Assembly (NCBI GenBank): GCA_026986005.1
Contig: JALSPK010000043.1
Span: 1 to 54,147 of the forward strand
Length of the DNA stretch: 54,147 nt
Direction: 5' to 3'
From: Saprospiraceae bacterium
GTDB taxonomy: Bacteria; Bacteroidota; Bacteroidia; Chitinophagales; Saprospiraceae
In this document: positions 16,621 to 25,587 of the stretch, in pieces
How positions within the stretch are numbered: the first letter of the stretch is position 1
Layout: every line of letters starts with the position of its first letter
Notes under the pieces: model-generated
Database searches by the model: none
What the model saw: the letters and a program-made list of their open reading frames with translations, nothing else
Told to the model about the DNA's origin: nothing
Made by a program: the position numbers and the translations under genes

Positions 16621-17892
16621 ATGAAATTCGAAGATTTAAATATAATACCTGCTATATTGAAAGCAGTAAAAGACAAAAACTATACAGAACCTACATCTAT
16701 TCAAGCCAAAGCGATACCAATAGCGCTAAATGGTGAAGATATTTTAGCAAGTGCTCAAACGGGAACCGGTAAAACTGCAGCTTTTGCGATCCCCATTATT
16801 CAACATTTGGATGTAGAAAAAAAACGCTCTAGTAAGGGAAAGATCTACTCTCTTATAGTCACTCCTACGCGAGAACTAGCGATTCAAATAGGAGACAGCT
16901 TTAAGGATTATGGTAAATATACAGATATAAGGAATACAGTAATATTTGGAGGAGTACCTCAAAAATCACAAACCAATGCTTTAAAGAGGGGTGTTGATGT
17001 ATTGATTGCAACCCCCGGACGTTTATTGGATTTGATGGATCAAGGTTATATTTCCTTAAGAGATATTAAATATTTTGTTTTGGATGAGGCAGATCGCATG
17101 CTTGACATGGGGTTTATTCATGACATAAAAAAAATTATTGCCAAATTACCTAAAAAAAGACAGTCTTTGTTTTTCTCAGCCACAATGCCTCAAAAAATAG
17201 TGTCTTTATCTCGAGAAATTTTAAATTCAAATGCTAAGAAAATTGCAGTAGATCCGGTTTCTTCTACTGCTGAAACAATCCAGCAGTATTTGTATTTGAC
17301 TAATAGAACAGATAAACGCGAATTGCTTTTGCATATACTTAAGGATTTTGATATTGAGCAAGCTTTGGTTTTTTCAAGGACGAAACACGGTGCAAATCGT
17401 ATAGTTAGAAATCTTCAGAAGAAAAATATATTGTGTGCTGCAATACATGGAGATAAGACTCAAAACCAACGGCAAAAAGCCTTAAAGGAATTCAAGTCGG
17501 GTAAAATAAAAGTGCTGGTAGCTACGGATATTGCTGCACGTGGTATCGATATTGATAAATTACGCTATGTAATCAATTACGATATACCGAATGAAGCAGA
17601 AACCTATGTTCATCGAATAGGTAGATGTGGACGTGCAGGAGAAGAAGGTATATCAATATCTATATGTGAGCCTGAAGAAAATGCTTATATTAGTGACATT
17701 GAAAGGTTGACAAAACAAAAGATACAAACTGCAATTGACAATCCTTTTCCTCAGACCGACAAACCGATGAATCAAGCTGAAAAGAAGGAATGGGAAAAAG
17801 AAAAACGTAAAAGGAAACAGGAGTTTTTTGCAAATAGAAATAAAAAAAGAAATGCAGGGAGTAATAATATCGGTACAAGAAGACGAAGATAA
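16621..17892 (+). CDS. rhlE: DEAD-box ATP-dependent RNA helicase (RhlE-like)
   Basis: 423 residues with the full set of DEAD-box motifs: Q motif (EPTSIQAKAIP), Walker A AQTGTGKT (45-52), PTRELA, DEAD in VLDEADRMLDMGF, SAT in FFSATMP, and HRIGRCGRAG of motif VI. A short basic C-terminal tail (RKRKQEFFANRNKKRN) likely binds RNA. DEAD-box proteins of this type remodel structured RNA and ribosome intermediates. RhlE is the closest match by length and motif spacing; other subfamilies such as CshA or SrmB are possible. Confidence 0.88.
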   Translation: MKFEDLNIIPAILKAVKDKNYTEPTSIQAKAIPIALNGEDILASAQTGTGKTAAFAIPIIQHLDVEKKRSSKGKIYSLIVTPTRELAIQIGDSFKDYGKYTDIRNTVIFGGVPQKSQTNALKRGVDVLIATPGRLLDLMDQGYISLRDIKYFVLDEADRMLDMGFIHDIKKIIAKLPKKRQSLFFSATMPQKIVSLSREILNSNAKKIAVDPVSSTAETIQQYLYLTNRTDKRELLLHILKDFDIEQALVFSRTKHGANRIVRNLQKKNILCAAIHGDKTQNQRQKALKEFKSGKIKVLVATDIAARGIDIDKLRYVINYDIPNEAETYVHRIGRCGRAGEEGISISICEPEENAYISDIERLTKQKIQTAIDNPFPQTDKPMNQAEKKEWEKEKRKRKQEFFANRNKKRNAGSNNIGTRRRR

Positions 17893-17933
17893 TACTAAAC
17901 TTTGTTCTTGTTTTTTGCGTTTTATTCTTAAAG

Positions 17934-18527
17934 ATGTATTTTATGATTATTTTTATTGTAGTAGTATCGATTTATATGTTTTTGCATAGTTTTTTGGCTG
18001 ATAAAACGGTAAAACAGTTTTTTTATAATTATTTAATTAGCGAAAAGAATTACAGATTTTTCTTTGTTAGCTATGCTACGATATTTTTATTACCAATTGT
18101 CTATTTATATGCTAAAGGAGATAAAACGGAGTTTTATTATCCTAATTTGATATCTCTCATTATAGGGTGGGGATTGATAGTGTTGTCCGTTTATGCTTTC
18201 TTTGTCTCCTTTAAAAACTATAATATTCATGAATTTTTAGGGCTTGACAGGCTTAAGTCTGCGGACAAAGTATTTTATCCTTTGAAGGTTGAAGGGCTTA
18301 ATAGATACGTTAGGCATCCTTTGTATTCATTTAGTTATATTCTTATAATTGGCATATTTCTGATATCGCCCAATGATTATGTGCTTGCTGCATCTATCAT
18401 AACAGCTATCTATTTGCCTGTTGGTATTTATTTTGAAGAAAAAAAGCTACTGGAAGAATATGGGGATGCTTACTACGAATATATGAGTAAAGTACCAAAG
18501 TTGATTCCTTCATTTATTAGGATATAG
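17934..18527 (+). CDS. Membrane methyltransferase-like protein (ICMT/NnrU-type fold)
   Basis: 197 residues with five hydrophobic helices and the C-terminal signature GLNRYVRHPLYSFSYI followed by FEEKKLLEEYGDAYYEYMSKVPKLIP. This is the RHPxY...E-E-x-L...YG..Y..Y..V..F/IP pattern of isoprenylcysteine carboxyl methyltransferase-like integral membrane enzymes and NnrU relatives. In bacteria the substrate is usually unknown. The ATG at 17934 or at 17943 could be the start. It converges on recQ with an 8-bp gap. Confidence 0.65.
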   Translation: MYFMIIFIVVVSIYMFLHSFLADKTVKQFFYNYLISEKNYRFFFVSYATIFLLPIVYLYAKGDKTEFYYPNLISLIIGWGLIVLSVYAFFVSFKNYNIHEFLGLDRLKSADKVFYPLKVEGLNRYVRHPLYSFSYILIIGIFLISPNDYVLAASIITAIYLPVGIYFEEKKLLEEYGDAYYEYMSKVPKLIPSFIRI

Positions 18528-18535
18528 AATAGTTG

Positions 18536-20764
18536 TTAATTTGCCATATCAGAAATAAACTTAATTCTAATCAACTGTATGTCTTCTTCAAAAATATAGT
18601 CATCTTCATAAAACTCATCAAAACAATCATCTAATGAATCAGAATCTGCTTCAAGAAAATAATCGTATATTTCCTCCTGAATACTTTCTTCAATCTTTTC
18701 ATTGATATAGTAATCTATATTAAGTTTAGTTCCCGAATTAACAATAATATACATTTCATCGAGAAGTTCTTCATAGGTCAAATCAATGTTTTTAGCAATA
18801 TCTTCAAAAGGCATTTTTCTGTCAACATGTTGAATAATCGCTACTTTAGTTCTTGATTTATTTGCTACTTGTCTTACGAGGTAATCAGAAGGGCGGTCAA
18901 TGTCATTTTCTTCAACATAATTTTTTATTAAATCAATAAACGGTTTGCCATATCTTTCTGCTTTGCCTTTATTGACACCTGATATACTTAACATATCTTC
19001 AATGCTAATCGGATAAAAAGTTGACATATCTTGAAGTGAAGGGTCAGAAAAAATCACCCAAGGCTTAACATCGTGTTTTTTTGCCTGTTCCAGACGTACA
19101 TCTTTTAGTAGATTGAACAGTACTTCATCCAATGCCGAACCGCTTTGTCCTCCCATTGAAACAATATCACCGTCGTCATCTCCTTTCTCGTAGTCATGAT
19201 TGAGAGGTATTTTAATAGAAGTAGGGTTTTCGATATATTTTTTTCCAATTTCAGTTAATTTTATGATTCCATACAATTCAACTTGCTTTTTTACCAAGTT
19301 ATGCAGCATTGCTTGTCTGATAACCGAATGCCAAAATTGGCCATCTTTTTCTTTTCCTGCTCCGAATAATTCGTGCTCGACATAGCGGTAATCTTTCATC
19401 TCTTTGGAATTGCGACCGGTGATAAAATCAACCAAGGATTTAATCATATTTTTTTCATGGAGTGCAGTAATTACATTGAGCAATATTATAAAGTATTCTT
19501 TAGCCTCTATTTTTTCTTTAGGCGTCCTGCAATTATCACACATTTCATTACATTCTTTACTATCAAAATTTTCTCCAAAGTAATGAAGTAAAAATTGTCT
19601 TCTACACGAACCGGTTTCCGTGTATGCAATTATCTCGTCCATTAATTGGACGCTTAGCTCTCTTTCAGCTACAGGTTTATCTCTCAAGAATTTTTCGAGT
19701 TTCAATATATCTTTATGAGAATAAAAAGCAATGCATCTAGCCTCCATTCCATCTCTTCCAGCTCTGCCCGTTTCTTGATAATAATTTTCAATACTTTTTG
19801 GAATGTCAAAATGTATAACAAATCTCACATCCGGTTTGTCAATTCCCATGCCAAAAGCGATGGTAGCACAAATTACATCTATTTCTTCCATCAAGAAATC
19901 ATCTTGAATTTTTGTTCGAGTCTTGGAATCCAGCCCGGCATGATAAGCACTTGCTTTAATACCATTAACCTGTAGCATTTCGGCTATTTCTTCAGTTGAT
20001 TTACGACTTTGGACATAGATGATTCCTGATTCATTTGGGATGGATTTTATTATTCTAACGATGCTATTTATTGCCTGTTCTTTATTCTTTTTAGGCTTTA
20101 TCTCATAAAAAAGGTTAAATCTATTAAACGATGAGATAAAATATTGAAGATCCTTCATCTCAAGATTCTTAATTATATCTGCCCGAACCTTTTCTGTTGC
20201 AGTAGCGGTAAGAGCTATAATAGGTATCCCCTTATTGATTTGGTCAATCATTGTCCTTATTCTTCGATATTCAGGCCTAAAGTCATGTCCCCATTCAGAT
20301 ATGCAATGAGCTTCGTCTACAGCGATAAAAGACAGTTCAACTTCCCTGAAAAACTCAATATTTTCTTCTTTTGTCAATGTTTCCGGAGCGACAAAGAGCA
20401 TTTTAGTTTTTCCATTTACTATATCTTCTTTTACTTCTCTGATTTGTGTTCTTGATAAAGAAGAATTAAGGAAGTGAGCCACCGAATTGGACTGACTATG
20501 TCCTCTTATAGAATCGACTTGATCTTTCATTAAAGCGATCAAAGGTGAAATTATAATCGCAGTTCCCGGCATTAGTAGTGCCGGCAACTGATATGTAAGT
20601 GATTTGCCACCTCCAGTCGGCATTATAGCAAATGTGTCGTTTTTTGCAAGAACACTTTTAATAACACTCAACTGTAAAGACTTGAAACCATCAAAGCCAA
20701 AAAACTTATACAGAGCTTCATTCAATTCTTTATCAGTATATGATTTGTGAACAGCTACACTCAT
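18536..20764 (-). CDS. recQ: ATP-dependent DNA helicase RecQ
   Basis: 742 residues. The helicase core has Walker A PTGGGKSLTYQLPAL, motif II VDEAHCISEWGHDFRPEY, and motif VI QETGRAGRDG. The RecQ zinc-binding region follows (CRRQFLLHYFG ... CNEMCDNC), then a winged helix and an HRDC domain near 510-600 (SMLSISGVNKGKAERYG type motif). The acidic C-terminal extension (about 690-742, rich in D/E) goes beyond the E. coli enzyme and is common in Bacteroidota RecQ. It unwinds DNA in RecF-type recombination repair. Confidence 0.93.
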   Translation of the reverse strand: MSVAVHKSYTDKELNEALYKFFGFDGFKSLQLSVIKSVLAKNDTFAIMPTGGGKSLTYQLPALLMPGTAIIISPLIALMKDQVDSIRGHSQSNSVAHFLNSSLSRTQIREVKEDIVNGKTKMLFVAPETLTKEENIEFFREVELSFIAVDEAHCISEWGHDFRPEYRRIRTMIDQINKGIPIIALTATATEKVRADIIKNLEMKDLQYFISSFNRFNLFYEIKPKKNKEQAINSIVRIIKSIPNESGIIYVQSRKSTEEIAEMLQVNGIKASAYHAGLDSKTRTKIQDDFLMEEIDVICATIAFGMGIDKPDVRFVIHFDIPKSIENYYQETGRAGRDGMEARCIAFYSHKDILKLEKFLRDKPVAERELSVQLMDEIIAYTETGSCRRQFLLHYFGENFDSKECNEMCDNCRTPKEKIEAKEYFIILLNVITALHEKNMIKSLVDFITGRNSKEMKDYRYVEHELFGAGKEKDGQFWHSVIRQAMLHNLVKKQVELYGIIKLTEIGKKYIENPTSIKIPLNHDYEKGDDDGDIVSMGGQSGSALDEVLFNLLKDVRLEQAKKHDVKPWVIFSDPSLQDMSTFYPISIEDMLSISGVNKGKAERYGKPFIDLIKNYVEENDIDRPSDYLVRQVANKSRTKVAIIQHVDRKMPFEDIAKNIDLTYEELLDEMYIIVNSGTKLNIDYYINEKIEESIQEEIYDYFLEADSDSLDDCFDEFYEDDYIFEEDIQLIRIKFISDMAN

Positions 20765-21222
20765 AAATTAAAAAAAATATTTAATTAAAAAAGATATTAA
20801 ATAATCCACTTAAAAATATTTGGGTTTAAATCCAAGCAGATTCTTAAATATGGTTTAAAGATAATAAAAAAAATCTATTTCAAATATAAAGGTAATTAAA
20901 TTATTTAAAGAAAAAATAAATTTAGCAAAATATGATGCTAAAACATAAAAATAATTCTAAACTCTTTTTATTAAAAACAACCAAAAATATAAATAAAGTT
21001 TGAATATTACAAAATAAAGTATAAAAAATACGATATTTGTCAATCGGTATTTGTCTATGGAATTGAAAGCATGAGCTGAAATGTTTGATCTAGAGGCTTG
21101 CGAAATGTTTTAAGTCAAGGAGTTCCCATATCGGTGGGGTATGACTATTTCAAATAAATGCATGAGAATGGACATTCTTGACAGACATTAATTAATTGAT
21201 TAATAATAGGTCGATCATAATT
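20765..21222. other. Intergenic region with a direct repeat; no gene recognised
   Basis: The recQ-proximal part is very AT-rich; 21040-21190 is visibly richer in G and C. A TATTTGTC octamer is repeated at 21034-21041 and 21048-21055, 14 bp apart, which could be a regulator site upstream of kdsD. A leader or small RNA in 21060-21190 is possible but I recognise no known family. Confidence 0.35.
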
Positions 21223-22182
21223 ATGGATATATTAGAAGTTGCTAAAAAGGTAATAAATATAGAAAAAGAAACGCTAGCGAAACTTGTAAAATCATTGAAC
21301 GATGACTTTATCCAGTGTGTGAAATTGATTCACGGTATAAAAGGGAGGGTGGTTGTGACCGGTGTTGGTAAAAGTTCTCTTGTAGGGCAAAAGATTGTTG
21401 CTACTCTTAATTCTACCGGTACACCTGCGTTGTTTATGCATGCTGCAGATGCTGTCCATGGAGATTTGGGCATGTTGAAAGAAGAGGATGTAGTTGTTTG
21501 TATTTCTAAAAGTGGGGAAACATCCGAAATAAAAATATTAGTTACAGTATTGAAAAACTTTGGGAATAGAATTATTGCGATGACTTCAAATATCGATTCG
21601 TTTTTGGCAAATAAGTCTGATTTTGTGCTTTATATTCCGATTGATAAAGAAGCTGAACCTAATAATCTAGCTCCTACTGCATCGTCGATAGCTCAAATGG
21701 CTATGGGTGATGCACTTGCTGCCGCTTTAATGAGTCTTAAAGGATTTTCCAGCAAACAATTTGCAAAATTTCATCCGGGCGGATCATTGGGGAAACAACT
21801 ATATCTAAAAGTGTCTGATATCTTTGTTAAGAATGAAAAACCTTTTGTTAGAAGCGATGCAAATATAAAAAAAGTGATAGTCGAAATAACTTCAAAACGC
21901 TTAGGAGTAGCTGCAGTATTGAATAGCGAGGATAAACTTGTGGGGATAATAACAGATGGAGATTTGCGTCGTATGCTTGAAAAGAATATTAATATAGAAG
22001 AAGTAAAGGCAAAAGATATAATGACTAAATCTCCTAAGACTATACTGTCAGAAGAATTAGCTGTTTTTGCTTTGGAATTGATGAGAACTAAAAGTATAAC
22101 ACAACTTATTGTAGTAGATGAATCAGATGATTTTGTTGGTGTTATTCATATCCATGATTTGATTAGAGAAGGTATTATTTGA
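21223..22182 (+). CDS. kdsD: Arabinose-5-phosphate isomerase (KdsD/GutQ family)
   Basis: 319 residues from the ATG at 21223; a TTG at 21196 would add nine residues with no support. An SIS domain (about 25-170) contains TGVGKSSLVGQKI and SKSGETSEI, the sugar-phosphate isomerase pattern, then SLGKQL. Two CBS domains (about 205-319) follow, as in KdsD. The enzyme converts ribulose-5-phosphate to arabinose-5-phosphate, the first step towards Kdo for lipopolysaccharide, which fits the lipid A genes at 27035-30238. Confidence 0.92.
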   Translation: MDILEVAKKVINIEKETLAKLVKSLNDDFIQCVKLIHGIKGRVVVTGVGKSSLVGQKIVATLNSTGTPALFMHAADAVHGDLGMLKEEDVVVCISKSGETSEIKILVTVLKNFGNRIIAMTSNIDSFLANKSDFVLYIPIDKEAEPNNLAPTASSIAQMAMGDALAAALMSLKGFSSKQFAKFHPGGSLGKQLYLKVSDIFVKNEKPFVRSDANIKKVIVEITSKRLGVAAVLNSEDKLVGIITDGDLRRMLEKNINIEEVKAKDIMTKSPKTILSEELAVFALELMRTKSITQLIVVDESDDFVGVIHIHDLIREGII

Positions 22183-22200
22183 TATTTAAAAGTATTTGTT

Positions 22201-23148
22201 TTGAGATATTCGAATGAAAAAATTGTCATTGTCGGAGCGGGACCGGCAGCCATTAGTCTAGCTGCAAGTTTGCAATTGGGTGGGTTAAATTATACCATAC
22301 TTGAGAAAAATTCAATTCCTGGAGGACAACTGCCTTTAATTCATAATGAATTGGATGATTTTGTGATTGGAGTACATAAGGATGGTAAAGAATTTGCAGA
22401 AAAATTAATTCAGTTCAATGAGAAATATAAATTAAAAATCGAGTTTGATTGCACTGTTCAAAAGATAGATGTCTTAAAAAAGATAATATATTTTATTAAT
22501 GATGGTAAGCAAAAAAGTATTGATTATGATATTGCGGTGATAGCTACGGGCAGCAGATGCAAAAAACCGAAAAAATCTTTGATTGATACCTTTGAAAAAG
22601 ATATATACTATAGGATAAGTTACAGTTTGCCTGATTTTGTAAATAAAAAAGTTGCGGTTATTGGGGGAGGGGACAATGCTACAATAGCAGCTCTTAGATT
22701 GGCAGATGTCGCAGAGGAAGTAGTGTTGATTAACAAAAACGAAGAATTGATTTCAAGACCTGACTTGGTAATGGGTGCCTTATCCCATCCTAAAATAAAA
22801 GTATTTAATAACTTTTTATTGGATAAATTGAAAGGAGGTACTTGTCTGAATCAAATTGAAGCGATTTCCGGTAGCTCGGGAGAGAGACTTATATTTGATA
22901 TTGACAAAGCGGTTTTTAAAATTGGATATTTACCCAATACGGAATTTGTATCTGATTCTCTTGAGCTGGATGAAAGAGGATATATAAAAGTATATAAGAA
23001 ATATGAGACAAGTGTAAAAGATGTTTTTGCTATTGGGGATATAGTGTCGGGAGCCTACAAAAGGATTTCAATTGTAATAGGGCATGGTACAGATTTGGGT
23101 AATTATTTCTTAAAGGATTATATGATTGAAGTATTTAGAGTTATTTGA
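22201..23148 (+). CDS. FAD-dependent pyridine-nucleotide oxidoreductase (thioredoxin/ferredoxin reductase-like)
   Basis: 315 residues. FAD motif IVIVGAGPAAISLAA begins at residue 8; the NAD(P) motif VAVIGGGDNATIAA lies mid-protein; the second FAD motif is VFAIGDI (VKDVFAIGDIVSG). No CxxC redox pair is present (the segment after ATGS has a single cysteine, SRCKKP), so it is not a classical thioredoxin reductase; a ferredoxin/flavodoxin-NADP reductase or YpdA-like enzyme is more likely. The start is TTG at 22201, because the only upstream in-frame codons lead straight to the kdsD stop, 18 bp before, and the Rossmann strand starts at residue 7. Confidence 0.78.
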   Translation: MRYSNEKIVIVGAGPAAISLAASLQLGGLNYTILEKNSIPGGQLPLIHNELDDFVIGVHKDGKEFAEKLIQFNEKYKLKIEFDCTVQKIDVLKKIIYFINDGKQKSIDYDIAVIATGSRCKKPKKSLIDTFEKDIYYRISYSLPDFVNKKVAVIGGGDNATIAALRLADVAEEVVLINKNEELISRPDLVMGALSHPKIKVFNNFLLDKLKGGTCLNQIEAISGSSGERLIFDIDKAVFKIGYLPNTEFVSDSLELDERGYIKVYKKYETSVKDVFAIGDIVSGAYKRISIVIGHGTDLGNYFLKDYMIEVFRVI

Positions 23149-23218
23149 TTATTTGTGACAAAATAATTAATTTTATGCAATAATCAATCAATTATTCTAT
23201 TTTGTATGCAGAATAATA

Positions 23219-23226
23219 TATTTTTG
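23219..23226 (+). promoter_or_regulatory. Candidate -7 box for the STAS gene
   Basis: TATTTTTG matches TAnnTTTG about 60 bp before the ATG at 23287. The nearest TTTG upstream (23201-23204) is only 14 bp away, shorter than the usual spacer, so support is weak. Confidence 0.3.
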
Positions 23227-23286
23227 TACTTTTAAAATATTATATGGGATAATGTAGTTAGTATCCTAACAAAAAGTTTAAAACAG

Positions 23287-23640
23287 ATGAAATATACTAT
23301 AGATAAGAAAAAAGATCATGTTGTATTCCAATTAAATGAAGATAATTTGAATTCATTTATCTCTCCGGATTTAAAATCAGAATTTATTATTTTAAGGAAT
23401 GAAGGTGTGAAAAATTTAATTTTGGACATGAGTGAGGTGAAGTATGTAGATTCATCAGGTTTAAGCTCTATTCTGACAGCCAATAGACTTTGGAAAGGAC
23501 AAGGTAGTTTTATCTTGTCAAGCATCAATTACGATCCGGTAAAGAGATTGATAGAAATAAGTAGACTTGATTCTATACTTACGATTGTGCCAACCAATGC
23601 AGATGCTATTGAATTGTTGGGTAGTGCTGAAGAAGAATAA
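23287..23640 (+). CDS. STAS-domain anti-sigma-factor antagonist-like protein
   Basis: 117 residues, a single STAS domain. YVDSSGLSSIL (54-64) matches the SpoIIAA/RsbV phosphorylation site, with S57 at the position phosphorylated by the anti-sigma kinase. No kinase, phosphatase or sigma factor gene lies nearby, so the partner is elsewhere; in Bacteroidota such proteins may serve in general signalling. A candidate -7 box TATTTTTG lies at 23219-23226. The RNase Z gene starts 12 bp downstream and is probably co-transcribed. Confidence 0.82.
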   Translation: MKYTIDKKKDHVVFQLNEDNLNSFISPDLKSEFIILRNEGVKNLILDMSEVKYVDSSGLSSILTANRLWKGQGSFILSSINYDPVKRLIEISRLDSILTIVPTNADAIELLGSAEEE

Positions 23641-23652
23641 AATAAAATTGAT

Positions 23653-24582
23653 GTGATTTTTGAACTTACTATTTTAGGATGTAGTTCAGCGATTCCGATC
23701 CATAATCGGTTTATGTCATCGCAAGTGCTCAATGTTCACGGAAGATTATTTTTAATAGATTGTGCAGAAGGCACTCAGATAAGATTGGCAGAATATAAGA
23801 TTTCAAAAAACAAAATTGAAAATATTTTGATTAGCCATTTGCACGGTGATCATATTTTTGGGTTGCCGGGATTAATTGGTTCAATGAGTATGTTGGGCAG
23901 GACAAAACCATTGGATGTTTATGGACCTGAAGGAATTGAATCTTTTTTGAATAATGCATTTGAAATATCTGAAAGTTTTATTGGGTTTGAGCTTAATATT
24001 CATGTGGTCAGGCACAGTAAATACACTAAAATCATTGAAAACGAAAAAGTCATTGTTTATTCATTTCCTCTAAAACATCGAATAGCAGCAGTAGGATACA
24101 AGATAGTCGAAAAGGATAGGTTGAGGAATATCAATCCTGAAATGATTGAAAAATACAATTTGAGTTATAATCAAATACAAGCAGCTAAATATGGCAATGA
24201 TATCAATCTGACCGGTGGGGAAGTTTTGAAAAATGCCGATTTGACATTTTCACCAAAGCGAAAAAGGAGTTTTGCATACTGCTCTGATACGATATATGAT
24301 GAAAGTATTGTGCCGGTTGTAAAAAAGGTTGATCTCTTATATCATGAAGCCACGTATATGGAACACTTGAAAGATAAGGCAAAGGAAAGATTTCATTCGA
24401 CTACTGTTGACGCGGCAAAGATTGCTCAACAAGCCGAAGTAGGAAAACTTATAATAGGTCATTATTCATCTAGATATAAAGACTTGAATGCCCTGTTGCA
24501 AGAAGCCAAGGGAGTGTTTGAAAGGACGGAATTAGCAATTGATGGGAAAAGATTCACAGTTAAAATACCGGACAATGAATAA
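23653..24582 (+). CDS. rnz: Ribonuclease Z (tRNA 3' processing endonuclease)
   Basis: 309 residues of the metallo-beta-lactamase fold. The zinc motif HLHGDH is at 62-67 (H62, H64, D66, H67), with later ligands in CSDT and in HEATY and GHYSSRY. Start is GTG at 23653: the ATG two bases earlier is in a different frame and immediately meets TGA. RNase Z cuts the 3' trailer of tRNA precursors lacking an encoded CCA, which agrees with tRNA-Ala here at 53592, whose gene does not encode CCA. It overlaps menA by 8 bp. Confidence 0.93.
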   Translation: MIFELTILGCSSAIPIHNRFMSSQVLNVHGRLFLIDCAEGTQIRLAEYKISKNKIENILISHLHGDHIFGLPGLIGSMSMLGRTKPLDVYGPEGIESFLNNAFEISESFIGFELNIHVVRHSKYTKIIENEKVIVYSFPLKHRIAAVGYKIVEKDRLRNINPEMIEKYNLSYNQIQAAKYGNDINLTGGEVLKNADLTFSPKRKRSFAYCSDTIYDESIVPVVKKVDLLYHEATYMEHLKDKAKERFHSTTVDAAKIAQQAEVGKLIIGHYSSRYKDLNALLQEAKGVFERTELAIDGKRFTVKIPDNE

Positions 24583-25477
24583 CAATTTGACGAATTGGAT
24601 AACAGCGTTTCGGCTTAGAACTTTGCCTCTAGCTCTATCTTGTATATCGATGGGAAGTTTTCTAGCTTATTTTAGAGCTGAATTTAAATGGAGTGTATTT
24701 CTATTGTCCTTTGCGACGACTATTTTTTTACAGGTACTTAGTAATCTGGCAAATGATTATGGCGATGCAGTATTTGGGGCTGATAATAAATATAGAGAAG
24801 GACCAAATAGAATGGTACAGGATGGGTTGATATCCAAAATAAACATGAAAAGGATGATTATCTTTTTTGCTTTTATCTCATTGGCAACAGGAATTATTTT
24901 ATTGTACGTTTCAGATTTAAGTAGAAGTGATTTTATTGTTTTTTTTGGTATAGGAGTATTAGCCATAATTGCAGCAATTAATTATACTATTGGATTCAAG
25001 TTGCCTTATGGGTACAAAGGATATGGAGATATTTTTGTTTTTATATTTTTTGGATTGGTAGCTGTATTGGGTTCTTATTACTTACATGCCAAATCATTTG
25101 ATTGGCAGTTATTGCTGCCGGCTATATCTTGTGGTTTTTTTGCAACAGCTGTATTAAATATCAATAATATGAGAGATATTGAGTCTGATAAAATTGCAGG
25201 TAAGAACTCTATACCGGTGAGAATTGGCTTTGAAAAAGCTCTAATATACCATGGTGTATTGCTTTTGGGCGGGTTGTTGGCAGGTTTGATATTTGTATTA
25301 TTAAATTACCAATCGCCATATCAGTTTTTGTTTCTCTTGTCGACTCCATTATTATTAAAGAATTATTTGGGGATAAAGAATGCAAATAATTCAAAGGCTA
25401 TAGATCCATTTTTGAAGCAAATGGCGATTACAACCTTGATATTTGTACTTTTGTTTGGTTTTGGACTTGTAATATAG
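24575..25477 (+). CDS. menA: 1,4-dihydroxy-2-naphthoate octaprenyltransferase (MenA)
   Basis: About 300 residues with eight or nine membrane helices. UbiA-family prenyl-diphosphate site NLANDYGDAVFGADN supplies the NxxxDxxxD motif, and a second aspartate cluster is in NNMRDIESDKIAGK. MenA attaches the isoprenoid chain during menaquinone synthesis, which matches the quinone-dependent SQR and NrfD anchor. The ATG at 24575 overlaps the rnz stop by 8 bp; an upstream in-frame ATG at 24539 would add residues that overlap rnz further and is unlikely. Confidence 0.92.
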   Translation: MNNNLTNWITAFRLRTLPLALSCISMGSFLAYFRAEFKWSVFLLSFATTIFLQVLSNLANDYGDAVFGADNKYREGPNRMVQDGLISKINMKRMIIFFAFISLATGIILLYVSDLSRSDFIVFFGIGVLAIIAAINYTIGFKLPYGYKGYGDIFVFIFFGLVAVLGSYYLHAKSFDWQLLLPAISCGFFATAVLNINNMRDIESDKIAGKNSIPVRIGFEKALIYHGVLLLGGLLAGLIFVLLNYQSPYQFLFLLSTPLLLKNYLGIKNANNSKAIDPFLKQMAITTLIFVLLFGFGLVI

Positions 25478-25587
25478 ATACAATAAACTTTTACGCATTT
25501 GATAATGTTAGTTCATTATAGACTGTAGACTGGAAGATTAATTGTACATGGAGTGTTATTTTAGTTAATATAAAATAAGTTAATATT

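Noticed and set aside
24539-24574. Upstream ATG for menA
   Set aside because: It would extend the overlap with rnz and adds a polar stretch that does not fit the UbiA N-terminus.
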